The notes under the pieces were generated by a model. The model was not told where the DNA came from and did not search any database. It saw only the letters and a program-made list of their open reading frames with translations. The position numbers and the translations under genes were made by a program. Shown in pieces: positions 53,449 to 61,534 of a stretch of DNA of 64,000 nucleotides; the stretch's first letter is position 1; every line of letters starts with the position of its first letter. The stretch comes from Thermus islandicus DSM 21543 (GTDB lineage: Bacteria > Deinococcota > Deinococci > Deinococcales > Thermaceae): contig NZ_ATXJ01000002.1 in NCBI RefSeq assembly GCF_000421625.1, positions 124,001 through 188,000 on the forward strand. Reading direction: 5' to 3'.

Positions 53449-54540
53449 ATGAGGATCACCTTGAGCGTGCTCAAGGCGGATATCGGCTCCGTAGGCGGGC
53501 ACACCCTGCCGAGTGCGGCGGTGCTGGCCAAGGTGAAGGAGGTGGTGGAGGAGGCCAAGGGGAGCCTTCTCCTGGACGCCTACGTCTTCCACATTGGGGA
53601 TGATATCGTCCTCCTTCTCTCCCACACCCGGGGGGTGGCCCACCCCGCCATTCACGAGCTTGCCTGGAGAGCCTTTCGCGAGGGGACCGAGGTGGCGAAG
53701 CGGGAAGGGCTCTACGGGGCAGGCCAGGACCTCCTCAAGGACGCCTTCACGGGAAACCTCCACGGCCTCGGTCCCCAGGTGGCGGAGATGGAGGTTGAGG
53801 AAAGGCCCTCCGAGCCCTTCATGGTCCTGGCGGCGGACAAGACCGAGCCCGGGGCCTTCAACCTGCCCCTTTACCTGGCCTTCGCGGACCCCATGTACTC
53901 CTCGGGCCTCCTCCTCTCCCCGGAGCTTAGGCCGGGTTTCCGCTTCCGCATCATGGACCTCGCGCAAACGGAGCGGGATAGCTACATTGAGCTGGATGCT
54001 CCCGAGCGGCTTTACGACATCGCTGCCCTCTTGCGGGACTCCCACCGCTTTGCCATAGCCTCCATCTGGTCCCGAAAATACGGGGAGGTGGCGGCGGTGG
54101 TGAGCACCACCCGCCTCAGGAACATCGCCGGGCGCTACGTGGGTAAGGACGATCCCGTGGCCCTGGTGCGCACCCAGAAGATCTTCCCCGCCACGGAGGA
54201 GTTCGGCCCCCCCTTTGCCCTGGCCCCCTTCGTGGCCGGGGATACCCGGGGAAGCCACCACCTGCCCCTCATGCCCGTGAAGGCCAACACCCCGGCCTCC
54301 ACCTTCTTCTGCGTGCCCATGGTCTGTGCCCTGGGCTTTTCCCTGAAGGAGGGCCGCCTTACCGGTCCGGTGGACCTCTTCGCCGATCCCGTCTGGGACG
54401 CGGTTCGGGCCAAGGTGGTGGAGAAGGCGCAGGAGATGCGGCGCCAGGGCTTCTACGGCCCCGCCATGTTGCCCATGGAGGAGCTGGAGTACACCGGGAT
54501 CGCCGAGCGGCTCAAGGAGCTGGAGCAGGAGTTTAGCTGA
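53449..54540 (+). CDS. Fructose-1,6-bisphosphate aldolase/phosphatase (archaeal type)
   Basis: 363-aa bifunctional gluconeogenic enzyme that condenses triose phosphates and then dephosphorylates FBP. Typical blocks are ITLSVLKADIGSVGGHTLPS, DAYVFHIGDDIVLLLSHTRG, GAGQDLLKDAFTGNLHGLGP, ADKTEPGAFNLPLYLAFADP and MPLMPVKANTPASTFFCVP-type C-terminal region. This class is found in archaea and deep thermophilic bacteria. ATG 53449 has GGAGGG four bases upstream; the longer frame from 53095 is antisense to the decarboxylase. It interrupts the cobalamin genes on the opposite strand and has no obvious link to them. Confidence 0.95.
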   Translation: MRITLSVLKADIGSVGGHTLPSAAVLAKVKEVVEEAKGSLLLDAYVFHIGDDIVLLLSHTRGVAHPAIHELAWRAFREGTEVAKREGLYGAGQDLLKDAFTGNLHGLGPQVAEMEVEERPSEPFMVLAADKTEPGAFNLPLYLAFADPMYSSGLLLSPELRPGFRFRIMDLAQTERDSYIELDAPERLYDIAALLRDSHRFAIASIWSRKYGEVAAVVSTTRLRNIAGRYVGKDDPVALVRTQKIFPATEEFGPPFALAPFVAGDTRGSHHLPLMPVKANTPASTFFCVPMVCALGFSLKEGRLTGPVDLFADPVWDAVRAKVVEKAQEMRRQGFYGPAMLPMEELEYTGIAERLKELEQEFS

Positions 54541-54559
54541 ACCCGGGGCGTCCCGGGGC

Positions 54560-55414
54560 CTACCGTCCCCAGGGGGCCAGGAGCCCGGAAAGCAGGACCC
54601 CGGCCCCATACCCTACCCCGCCCACCCACCAGAGGGCCCTTCCCAGGTGGGCTGCTTTCGGCGAGGGGGCTTGGGGGTTCAGGGCGTAGGCGCCCCGTTT
54701 CCTTAGGCGGACGCCGAGCCTCAGGGCCAGGGCGGCCATGGGGAAGCCCGCGTTGGGGGAAGGGGTCTTGCGGGCCTCCTGGAGGAGGCGTCCCCAGAGC
54801 CTAGGCGGGCAGAGGAGAAGCCCGGTAAGCCTTGCCGGGAGGAGGTTGAGGAGGTCGTCCATCCGGGCGGCGAAGGTGCCCCTTGCCCCGTGCTCCGGGT
54901 AGCCCCACATGGCGTCGGCGGTGTTGGCGTAGCGGTAAAGGGCGGCTCCCCCCAGGCCCAAGAGGGCGTAGTAGAGGAGGGGGGCGAGGAGGCTGTCCAC
55001 GAGGTTTTCCGCGAGGCTTTCCAGGGCCGCCTCCCGCACCTCCTCCGGGGAGAGGTCCTCCGTCCTCCGGCTCACGATCCGGGAAAGGCGCGTTCTTCCG
55101 GCCTCGAGGCTTTCCCCAAGGGCCCTCTCCACGGCAAGGACTTCCGAAAGGAGCATCCTGAGGCTGAAGAGGGGCTTGAGGAGGAGGCCGAGGAAGGCCC
55201 ACCCCAGGGCCAGGGGGCGGAGGAGCAGGTCCAGGAGGAAGGCGGGCAAGGCGAAGAGAAGGGCGCCCAGGGCCCAGTAGCAGGCCCCCGACCAAAGGCC
55301 CCTCACCCTGGGCCAAGCCCAAGAGAGGTACCGCCCCATCCAGACCACAGGGTGGAACCGGGGCGGAGGCTCCCCCAGGAGGGCGTCCAGGAGGAGGGCG
55401 AGGAGGAGGCTCAC
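54560..55414 (-). CDS. cbiB: Adenosylcobinamide-phosphate synthase CbiB
   Basis: 284-aa membrane enzyme joining aminopropanol (phosphate) to adenosylcobyric acid. Family marks are the N-terminal LLDALLGEPPPRFHPVVWMGRYL, SRIVSRRTEDLSPEEVREAALESLAENLVDSLLAPLLYYA and RYANTADAMWGYP. About four hydrophobic segments fit. It lies 14 bases after the truncated Ni/Co transporter and probably shares its riboswitch-controlled transcript. With the decarboxylase and CobQ-CobU it covers the late steps from cobyrinate diamide to GDP-cobinamide; cobS/cobT are not here. Confidence 0.93.
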   Translation of the reverse strand: MSLLLALLLDALLGEPPPRFHPVVWMGRYLSWAWPRVRGLWSGACYWALGALLFALPAFLLDLLLRPLALGWAFLGLLLKPLFSLRMLLSEVLAVERALGESLEAGRTRLSRIVSRRTEDLSPEEVREAALESLAENLVDSLLAPLLYYALLGLGGAALYRYANTADAMWGYPEHGARGTFAARMDDLLNLLPARLTGLLLCPPRLWGRLLQEARKTPSPNAGFPMAALALRLGVRLRKRGAYALNPQAPSPKAAHLGRALWWVGGVGYGAGVLLSGLLAPWGR

Positions 55415-55428
55415 TCTTGGGGTTGGCC

Positions 55429-55686
55429 CTAAAGCCCCACCCCTCGCCTACCTGAAGGGCTGGGGAGGGGAGGCCTTCGGGAGCCCGGGAGGTTGCCCAC
55501 CCGAGCTAAGTGGGCCTCTTTTTCGGGCCGACCCAGGGTGACGATCCCCCCGTGCCCCAGGGCGAAGAGGACGCCGTTAAGGGGAGAGGGCCTCACCCGG
55601 GCGAGGCCGTCCACCGCCGCCAGGTGGTCGGGGTCCACGCCGTGGCGCATCCCCAGGGCCACGGCCAAAAGCTCGGGGCCCGTCAC
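55429..55686 (-). pseudogene. Truncated NiCoT-family nickel/cobalt transporter
   Basis: 85-aa remnant. The N-terminal part LLAVALGMRHGVDPDHLAAVDGLARVR carries the HGxDPDH metal signature of nickel/cobalt permeases (normally HAxDADH/HGLDPDH), and NGVLFALGHGGIVTLG is the next family block. After that the sequence becomes Arg/Pro-rich and stops, while full-length members have six to eight helices and well over 200 residues. So a deletion has probably removed most of the gene. It starts with GTG overlapping the stop of a 20-codon orf and lies under the cobalamin riboswitch, the expected control for a cobalt importer. Confidence 0.8.
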
Positions 55687-55745
55687 GGAGCACCTGCCTT
55701 TTGCGGGGAAAAAAGGGCTTTGAACCGGGATCCGCTTTCTTTCAT
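55683..55745 (-). CDS. 20-codon orf under the cobalamin riboswitch
   Basis: Encodes MKESGSRFKALFSPQKAGAP. The SD AGGAGG lies exactly five bases before the ATG, one of the best in the window, and the TGA stop overlaps the GTG of the transporter remnant (GTGA). It may be a leader peptide that couples translation to the transporter, or the original N-terminus of the transporter now out of frame by one shift. Confidence 0.45.
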   Translation of the reverse strand: MKESGSRFKALFSPQKAGAP

Positions 55746-55749
55746 CGCT

Positions 55750-55955
55750 GCCTCCTTTCGCCCCTGCTCGGGGGCAGGTGAGGCGCGCACCGGGGCGGGT
55801 ATTCGGGCTTCCAGCCTAGACGGAAGGCACGTAGCTTGGGCCGGTTACCGCTGCGGCACAGCGCCGGACTTTCACCGGTCTTCCCCCTTTGCCGCCCCAG
55901 GACATCCGGGCCCTGGGGCACCCCAGCCGCACGGGCCCCCCTTGGGGGGCTTGGC
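55750..55955 (-). promoter_or_regulatory. Cobalamin riboswitch with SD-sequestering hairpin
   Basis: On the minus strand the core reads GACCGGTGAAAGTCCGGCGC, then TGTGCCGCAGCGGTAA (B12-box region), and further on GGAAGCCCGAATACCCGCC, the conserved 3' part of adenosylcobalamin aptamers. Directly after the aptamer GCCTC (55784-55780) can pair with GAGGC (55754-55750) of the SD, around an inner GCCCC/GGGGC stem. Binding of cobalamin would thus be expected to hide the SD and switch off the orf, transporter and cbiB. Confidence 0.88.
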
Positions 55956-55959
55956 CTAG

Positions 55960-55988
55960 GTTTTACCCCTTCCCCCGCCTTTCGTCAA
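55960..55988 (-). promoter_or_regulatory. Promoter of cobalamin riboswitch transcript
   Basis: TTGACG (55988-55983), 17-bp spacer, TAAAAC (55965-55960) on the minus strand. Start expected near 55953, just before the aptamer. Confidence 0.6.
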
Positions 55989-56049
55989 GCCCGGGGGCTC
56001 CTCGCCTATGGCGGGTGGGTTTTCTGCCCTTGCGCCTAATTCCGGGCTC

Positions 56050-56078
56050 TTGACACCCTTCACGAGCCCGGTTACCAT
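56050..56078 (+). promoter_or_regulatory. Promoter of ilv-leu operon
   Basis: Perfect TTGACA (56050-56055), 17-bp spacer, TACCAT (56073-56078). Start near 56085, giving a leader of about 135 bases before ilvB. Confidence 0.8.
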
Positions 56079-56088
56079 TAGGGCCAAG

Positions 56089-56157
56089 ATGCGCGCGGTT
56101 CTCGCCCTATCCCTAGCGCTGGTCCTAATCGTAGGGCCAGCGGGGGGTGGGGTGTAG
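56089..56157 (+). CDS. Leu/Val/Ile-rich leader peptide of ilv-leu operon
   Basis: 22-codon orf starting MRAVLALSLALVLIVG and ending in a Gly run before TAG. It holds five Leu (three as the rare codon CTA), four Val and one Ile codon in its first half. The start lies only about five bases from the predicted transcription start, so it would be translated from a near-leaderless end. The position between promoter and terminator-like hairpin is that of a classical attenuation leader. Confidence 0.75.
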   Translation: MRAVLALSLALVLIVGPAGGGV

Positions 56158-56209
56158 CGGTTTAAGGCGCATCCATAGGCCCCCCGGAAAACCCGGGGGG
56201 CCTTGGTTT
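56141..56209 (+). terminator. Attenuator of ilv-leu operon (antiterminator and terminator)
   Basis: Terminator: GGCCCCCCGG (56178-56187) pairs with CCGGGGGGCC (56193-56202) around AAAAC, then TTGGTTT. Competing arm: CGGGGGG (56141-56147), inside the leader peptide's last codons, is complementary to CCCCCCG (56180-56186). A ribosome stalled at the Leu codons leaves this arm free; one that reaches the stop codon covers it. Confidence 0.7.
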
Positions 56210-56220
56210 AGGAGGGGGAG

Positions 56221-57909
56221 ATGAAGGGAGCGGAGGCACTGTTAAAGGCGCTGGAGCGGGAAGGGGTGGAGGTGATCTTCGGCCATCCCGGCGGGGCCAT
56301 CATGCCCACCTACGATGCCCTTTACGATAGCCCTCTCCGCCACATCCTGGTGCGGCACGAGCAGGGGGGTGTTCACGCCGCCACCGGCTACGCCCGGGCC
56401 TCGGGCCGGGTGGGGGTGGTGATGGCCACCTCGGGGCCGGGGGCGCTGAACCTGGTCACAGGCCTGGCGGACGCCATGATGGACTCCACCCCGGTGGTGG
56501 CCATCACCGGGAACGTCCCCCGGGCCCTGATCGGCACCGACGCTTTCCAGGAGGCGGACGTGACCGGGGTCACCATGCCCATCACCAAGCACAACTACCT
56601 GGTCCAGGACGTCAACGACCTTCCCCGCATCGTCAAGGAGGCCTTCCACATCGCCTCCACGGGCCGGCCGGGCCCGGTCCTCATTGACATCCCCAAGGAC
56701 GTGCAGCTTGCCGAGTTCACCGGCGAGTTGGACGCAAAGCTGGACCTTCCCGGCTACAAGCCCACCCTGAAGGGCCACCCCAAGCAGATAGAGCGGGCCC
56801 TGGACGCCCTGGAGAAGGCCGAGAGGCCCGTCCTCATGGTGGGGGGCGGGGCGCAGCACGCCCACGCCGAGCTCCTCGCCTTCGCCGAGAAGACGGGCCT
56901 GCCGGTGATCACCACCCTGATGGGCCTTGGGGCCTTCCCCGGAAACCATCCCCTGTGGCTTGGGATGCCGGGAATGCACGGCACCGTGGCCGCCAACCGG
57001 GCCATCCACCACGCAGACGTGATCCTTGCCCTCGGCCTCCGCTTTGACGACCGCGTGACGGGGAAGGTTTCCCGCTTCGCCCCCCACGCCCACACCATCA
57101 TCCACGTGGACATTGACCCCGCGGAGATCGGCAAGGTGGTGCGCACCCACATCCCCATCGTGGGGGACTCGAGGCTGGTCCTCAAGGAGATGCTCAAGGG
57201 GGCCAAGCCCCTCAGGCTTGCCGCCTGGTGGCGGGAGCTGGAGGAATGGCGCACCCGTTACCCCTTGCGCATCAAGCCCAAGCCCCACCTGCAGAGCCAG
57301 GAGGTGATCCGGGCCTTCCACGAAGCCACCGGGGGCAACGCCATCGTCACCACAGGGGTGGGGCAGCACCAGATGTTCGCCGCCCAGTTCTTCCCCGTGA
57401 CCAGGCCGCGGAGCTTCCTCACCAGCGGGGGTCTTGGCACCATGGGCGTGGGGCTTCCCTTCGCCATCGGAGCCCAGATCGCCCGCCCGGGGGAGCTGGT
57501 CCTGGATTTTGACGGGGACGGCTCCTTCCAGATGACCCTGCAGGAGCTGGCCACGGTGGTGAAGTACAAGCTCCCCGTGAAGGTGGTGATCCTGAACAAC
57601 GGCTACCTGGGCATGGTCCGCCAGTGGCAGGACCTCTTCCACGCCCGCCGCTACAGCGAGGTGTACCTCGCCGACTCCAACCCTGACTTCGCCCGGCTCG
57701 CCGAGGCCTACGGCCTCAAGGGGGTGAGGGTGGAGCGGAAGGAGGACCTGAGGCGTGGGGTGGAGGCGGTCTTAAACGCCGACGGCCCCGTGGTGGCCGA
57801 GTTCAAGGTCTACCACGAGGAGGGGGTCTTCCCCATGATCCCCGCCGGGGGCGCGGCCGAGGACATGATCGTGGAGGACCCGCGGGAGAAGGAGGAGGTG
57901 GGGGCCTGA
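56221..57909 (+). CDS. ilvB: Acetolactate synthase large (catalytic) subunit
   Basis: 562-aa thiamine-diphosphate enzyme making acetolactate or acetohydroxybutyrate, the first common step of Val/Leu/Ile synthesis. The N-terminal EREGVEVIFGHPGGAIMPTYDAL holds the catalytic Glu region. The FAD-binding middle domain is followed by the TPP motif DFDGDGSFQMTLQELATVVKY...VVILNN. GGAGGGGGAG precedes the ATG. It is the first structural gene of the operon ilvB-ilvN-ilvC-leuA-cimA. Confidence 0.97.
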   Translation: MKGAEALLKALEREGVEVIFGHPGGAIMPTYDALYDSPLRHILVRHEQGGVHAATGYARASGRVGVVMATSGPGALNLVTGLADAMMDSTPVVAITGNVPRALIGTDAFQEADVTGVTMPITKHNYLVQDVNDLPRIVKEAFHIASTGRPGPVLIDIPKDVQLAEFTGELDAKLDLPGYKPTLKGHPKQIERALDALEKAERPVLMVGGGAQHAHAELLAFAEKTGLPVITTLMGLGAFPGNHPLWLGMPGMHGTVAANRAIHHADVILALGLRFDDRVTGKVSRFAPHAHTIIHVDIDPAEIGKVVRTHIPIVGDSRLVLKEMLKGAKPLRLAAWWRELEEWRTRYPLRIKPKPHLQSQEVIRAFHEATGGNAIVTTGVGQHQMFAAQFFPVTRPRSFLTSGGLGTMGVGLPFAIGAQIARPGELVLDFDGDGSFQMTLQELATVVKYKLPVKVVILNNGYLGMVRQWQDLFHARRYSEVYLADSNPDFARLAEAYGLKGVRVERKEDLRRGVEAVLNADGPVVAEFKVYHEEGVFPMIPAGGAAEDMIVEDPREKEEVGA

Positions 57910-57988
57910 GGCCAGCCCGTCTTGGCTTCGCCATGAGGGGAGCCACGGCCAAAGACTTGCCCTCTGGACGAAGGAGCTTGGAGAGAGT

Positions 57989-58501
57989 ATGAGGCACATC
58001 ATCTCTGTTTTGGTCCAGGACCACCCCAGGGTGCTGAACCGCATCACCGGTCTCTTCGCAAGGCGCGGCTTCAACCTGGAGAGCCTGGCCGTGGGTACCA
58101 CCCACCAGCCGGGCCTCTCCCGGATTAGCCTGGTGGTCTCCGGCGACGACCGCACCCTGGAACAGGTGGAGAAGCAACTCAACCGGCTCATTGAGGTCCT
58201 CAAGGTCACGGACCACACCGAGCCCCACGTGGAAAGGGAGCTTTGCCTGGTGAAGGTGCACGTGGGGGGCCTCGAGGAGCGCCTGGCGGTGAAGGACATC
58301 CAGGAGGCCTTCCGGGCGAGGGTGGTGGACGTGGCCCACAAGAGCCTTATCCTGGAGCTCACCGGGGACTCCAAGAAGGTGGACTCCTTCGTGGAGGCCC
58401 TGAGGCCTTACGGGATCCTGGAGGTGATGCGCACCGGGGCCGTGGCCATGAGCCGCGGGGAGCGCGTCCTCAAGCTACGGGAAAAAAAGGAGGCGGTATG
58501 A
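57989..58501 (+). CDS. ilvN: Acetolactate synthase small (regulatory) subunit
   Basis: 170-aa regulatory subunit. The N-terminal ACT domain ([34 protein letters not shown]) binds valine for feedback control, and the C-terminal ALS_ss domain continues with [37 protein letters not shown] precedes the ATG. An 79-base gap after ilvB has no other feature apart from weak inverted repeats. The stop overlaps the ilvC start (ATGA). Confidence 0.95.
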   Translation: MRHIISVLVQDHPRVLNRITGLFARRGFNLESLAVGTTHQPGLSRISLVVSGDDRTLEQVEKQLNRLIEVLKVTDHTEPHVERELCLVKVHVGGLEERLAVKDIQEAFRARVVDVAHKSLILELTGDSKKVDSFVEALRPYGILEVMRTGAVAMSRGERVLKLREKKEAV

Positions 58502-59511
58502 AGGTCTACTACGAGCACGATGCGGACTTGGGGTTTCTCTTGGGCAAGAGGGTGGCGGTTTTGGGCTTCGGCTCCCAGGGGCACGCCCACGCCCTGAACC
58601 TCAAAGACTCGGGGGTGGACGTGCGGGTAGGCCTGCGCACGGGCTCGAGGAGCTGGGAGAAGGCGGAAAGGGCAGGCCTCCGGGTCCTTCCCGTGGCCGA
58701 GGCGGTGCGGGAGGCCGACATCGTCATGGTCCTCCTGCCCGACGAGCACCAGGCCCGGGTCTACCGGGAAGAGATTGAGCCCCACCTCAGGGAGGGAGGG
58801 GCCCTGGCCTTCGCCCACGGCTTCAACATCCACTTCGGCCAGATCAAGCCTAGGCGGGACCTGGACGTTTGGATGGTGGCCCCCAAGGGCCCAGGCCACC
58901 TGGTGCGCTCGGAGTACCAGAAGGGAAGCGGGGTCCCGGCCCTTTTGGCCGTGCACCAGGACGCCTCGGGAAGCGCCTTCCCCACCGCCCTCGCCTACGC
59001 CAAGGCCATCGGGGCGGCCCGGGCCGGGGTCATCCCCACCACCTTCAAGGACGAGACGGAGACGGACCTCTTCGGGGAGCAGGCGGTGCTTTGTGGGGGG
59101 CTCACCCGGCTCATCCAGGCGGGGTTTGAGACCCTGGTGGAGGCGGGCTATCCCCCGGAGATGGCCTACTTTGAGACCGTCCACGAGGTGAAGCTGATCG
59201 TGGACCTCATCTACGAGGCGGGGCTAAAGGGCATGCGCTACTCCATCTCCAACACCGCCGAGTACGGGGACTATACCCGGGGGGAGGTGGCCGTGCCCGT
59301 GGAGGAGACCAAACGGCGCATGCGGGAGATCCTCCGCCAGATTCAGACGGGGGAGTTCGCCCGGGAGTGGATGCTGGAGAACCAGGCCGGGACCCCCGTC
59401 TTGGAGGCGAACCGCAAGCGGTGGGCAGCGCATCCCATTGAGGAGGTGGGCTCGAGGCTTCGGGCCATGATGCCCTTCCTGAAGGCCCGGGTGCTGGAGG
59501 AAGTAGGCTAG
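58498..59511 (+). CDS. ilvC: Ketol-acid reductoisomerase (class I)
   Basis: 337-aa NADPH-dependent enzyme converting acetolactate to dihydroxyisovalerate. The Rossmann loop [20 protein letters not shown] and the phosphate-binding [12 protein letters not shown] indicate NADPH preference. The C-terminal knotted domain has the metal ligands in [17 protein letters not shown] and [18 protein letters not shown]. The length is that of the short class I type. GGAGG lies upstream and the ATG overlaps the ilvN stop; the longer frame from 58243 is a shadow of ilvN. Confidence 0.97.
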   Translation: MKVYYEHDADLGFLLGKRVAVLGFGSQGHAHALNLKDSGVDVRVGLRTGSRSWEKAERAGLRVLPVAEAVREADIVMVLLPDEHQARVYREEIEPHLREGGALAFAHGFNIHFGQIKPRRDLDVWMVAPKGPGHLVRSEYQKGSGVPALLAVHQDASGSAFPTALAYAKAIGAARAGVIPTTFKDETETDLFGEQAVLCGGLTRLIQAGFETLVEAGYPPEMAYFETVHEVKLIVDLIYEAGLKGMRYSISNTAEYGDYTRGEVAVPVEETKRRMREILRQIQTGEFAREWMLENQAGTPVLEANRKRWAAHPIEEVGSRLRAMMPFLKARVLEEVG

Positions 59512-59542
59512 GGGCGCTGTGGGGGCACTTGGGAGGTGAGCC

Positions 59543-61105
59543 ATGGAGAAGGAGAGGCACATCCGGATTTTTGACACCACGCTTCGGGACGGCGAGCAAA
59601 GCCCTGGGGTGGCGCTCTCTTTGGACCAGAAGCTGGAGATCGCCCACGCCCTGGCCCGGCTCAACGTGGACATCCTCGAGGCGGGCTTCCCCGTATCGGG
59701 GCCTTTGGAGTTTGAGGCGGTAAGGCGCATCGCCACCGAGGTCAAGGGGCCCGTCATCGCCGCCCTCGCCCGCACCCACCCCCTGGACATTGACCAGGCG
59801 GCCAAGGCCCTGGAGCGGGCGGAAAAGCCCAGGATCCACGTCTTCACCTCGGCTTCCAAAATCCACCTCCAGTACATGCTCAAGAAGACGGAGGAGGAGG
59901 TCCTGGAGATGGCGGACCAGATGGTCCGCTACGCCAAGCGCTACGTGGACGACGTGGAGTTCTCCGCCCAGGACGTGATGCGGGCGGACTTTGACTTCGT
60001 GAAGCGGCTTTACGAGGTGGCCGTGGAGGCCGGGGCCACCACCATCAACATCCCCGACACCACGGGCTACGGCACCCCGGAGGAGTACGGGGCCCTGATC
60101 CGCAGGATCCGCGACGAGGTGGTGCGGGGGCGGGACGTGGTCATCTCCACCCACACCCACGACGACCTGGGCCTGGCCACGGCCAACGCCCTGGCGGGGG
60201 TGCTGAACGGGGCGGGCCAGGTGGAGTGCACCATCAACGGCATCGGGGAGCGGGCGGGGAACACCTCCCTCGAGGAGGTGGTCATGGCCCTCTACGTACG
60301 CCGGGACTTCTACCGGGCCTACACCCAGGTGAACACCCGGGAGATCTACCGGGTGAGCCGCCTGGTGGAGCGCTACACCGGGATGCCCATTCCCCCCAAC
60401 AAGGCCATCGTGGGGGACAACGCCTTCGCCCACGAGTCGGGGATCCACCAGGACGGGGTCATCAAGCACCGGGGCACCTACGAGATCATGGACGCCGAGC
60501 TCATCGGGAGGCGCCCCGCCGTGCTGGTGCTCGGCAAGCACTCGGGCCGGGCCGCCTTCAAAAAGGCCCTCGAGGACCTGGGCTACAAGGACCTCACGGA
60601 GGACCAGCTCAAGCTCCTCTTCGCCCGCTTTAAGGAGATCGCCGAGAAGAAGGGGCCCCTTTCCGCCGAGGAGCTCCAGGCCCTGGTGGAAAGCGAGCGG
60701 GAGCCCGCCTCCACCTTCTTTGAGCTCCTCCACGTCCAGTTCTTCTCGGGCTCCGGCCTCCTGCCCACGGCCACGGTCAAGGTGAGGACCCCGGACGGGG
60801 AAAGGGTGGCCACCCACACGGGGGACGGCCCCGTGGACGCGGTGTACAAGGCCCTGGAGGAGGCCATCGGCTTGACCCCTGAGCTTGAGCTCTACCGGGT
60901 GGAGGCGGTCACGGGGAGCACGGAGGCCCTGGGGCAGGTGACGGTGCGCCTCCGGCTTGGGGAGCTCCAGGCCGTGGGCATGGGGGTCTCCCCGGACATC
61001 ATTGAGGCCAGCGCCCGGGCCTTCCTGGACGCCGCTGGAAAGCTGGCCTCGGGCCGGGCCACCCGCCACCCGCCCTCCATTGAGGAGGTCCACCGCGGGG
61101 TCTAG
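59543..61105 (+). CDS. leuA: 2-Isopropylmalate synthase
   Basis: 520-aa enzyme condensing acetyl-CoA with 2-oxoisovalerate, the first step of leucine synthesis. RIFDTTLRDGEQSPG starts the TIM barrel, STHTHDDLGLATANALAGVLNGAGQVECTINGIGERAGN holds the metal-binding HxH and conserved GxGERxG. The C-terminal LeuA-dimer domain (SGSGLLPTATVKVRTPDGE) carries leucine feedback control. GGGAGG precedes the ATG. leuB/leuCD are not in the window. Confidence 0.96.
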   Translation: MEKERHIRIFDTTLRDGEQSPGVALSLDQKLEIAHALARLNVDILEAGFPVSGPLEFEAVRRIATEVKGPVIAALARTHPLDIDQAAKALERAEKPRIHVFTSASKIHLQYMLKKTEEEVLEMADQMVRYAKRYVDDVEFSAQDVMRADFDFVKRLYEVAVEAGATTINIPDTTGYGTPEEYGALIRRIRDEVVRGRDVVISTHTHDDLGLATANALAGVLNGAGQVECTINGIGERAGNTSLEEVVMALYVRRDFYRAYTQVNTREIYRVSRLVERYTGMPIPPNKAIVGDNAFAHESGIHQDGVIKHRGTYEIMDAELIGRRPAVLVLGKHSGRAAFKKALEDLGYKDLTEDQLKLLFARFKEIAEKKGPLSAEELQALVESEREPASTFFELLHVQFFSGSGLLPTATVKVRTPDGERVATHTGDGPVDAVYKALEEAIGLTPELELYRVEAVTGSTEALGQVTVRLRLGELQAVGMGVSPDIIEASARAFLDAAGKLASGRATRHPPSIEEVHRGV

Positions 61106-61130
61106 GGGTGGGGGCTTTGAGGAAGCGCCC

Positions 61131-61532
61131 GTGGTGCGGATCCGCCCTGGGGTGGCCCGGGTCCAGGTGGACACCTGGCGGGCCACCTACCGGGGCGTGG
61201 TGCCGGAGGCCTTCCTACGAGGGGCAGGCGGAGAGGTGGGCCCAGGGCCAGAAGACCCCCACCTGGCCCGGCCGGCTTTTCCTGGCCGAGTCCAAGGAGG
61301 TGGTGGGTTTCGCCGCCTTCGGGCCGGATCGGGCTTCTGGCTTTCGGAGCTTTGGGCCCTCTACGTCCTTCCCGCCTGGCAGGGGAAGGGCCTGGGGCGG
61401 GCCCTGTTCCAGGGGGGGTCGGTGGGTCTGGGTCCTCCAGGGGCGGGGCTTCTACGAGCGCCTGGGCGGGGTGCTTTTGCGGGCGGGACCGAGCTCTGGG
61501 AAGTGGCCTGCGGGTTTGACCTAGGGGGGTAA
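61131..61532 (+). pseudogene. GNAT acetyltransferase remnant with several frameshifts
   Basis: Segments of one GNAT protein occur in order but alternate between two frames: VRIRPGVARVQVDTWRATYR plus GVVPEAFL; then SYEGQAERWAQGQK plus GRLFLAESKEVVGFAAFGPD in the other frame; back to LWALYVLPAWQGKGLGRALF, the acetyl-CoA site; and again the other frame for GRGFYERLGGVLL. At least three shifts are needed in 400 bases. It fills the whole gap between leuA and cimA and would be cotranscribed. It is not translatable as one protein as read. Confidence 0.78.
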
Positions 61533-61534
61533 AG

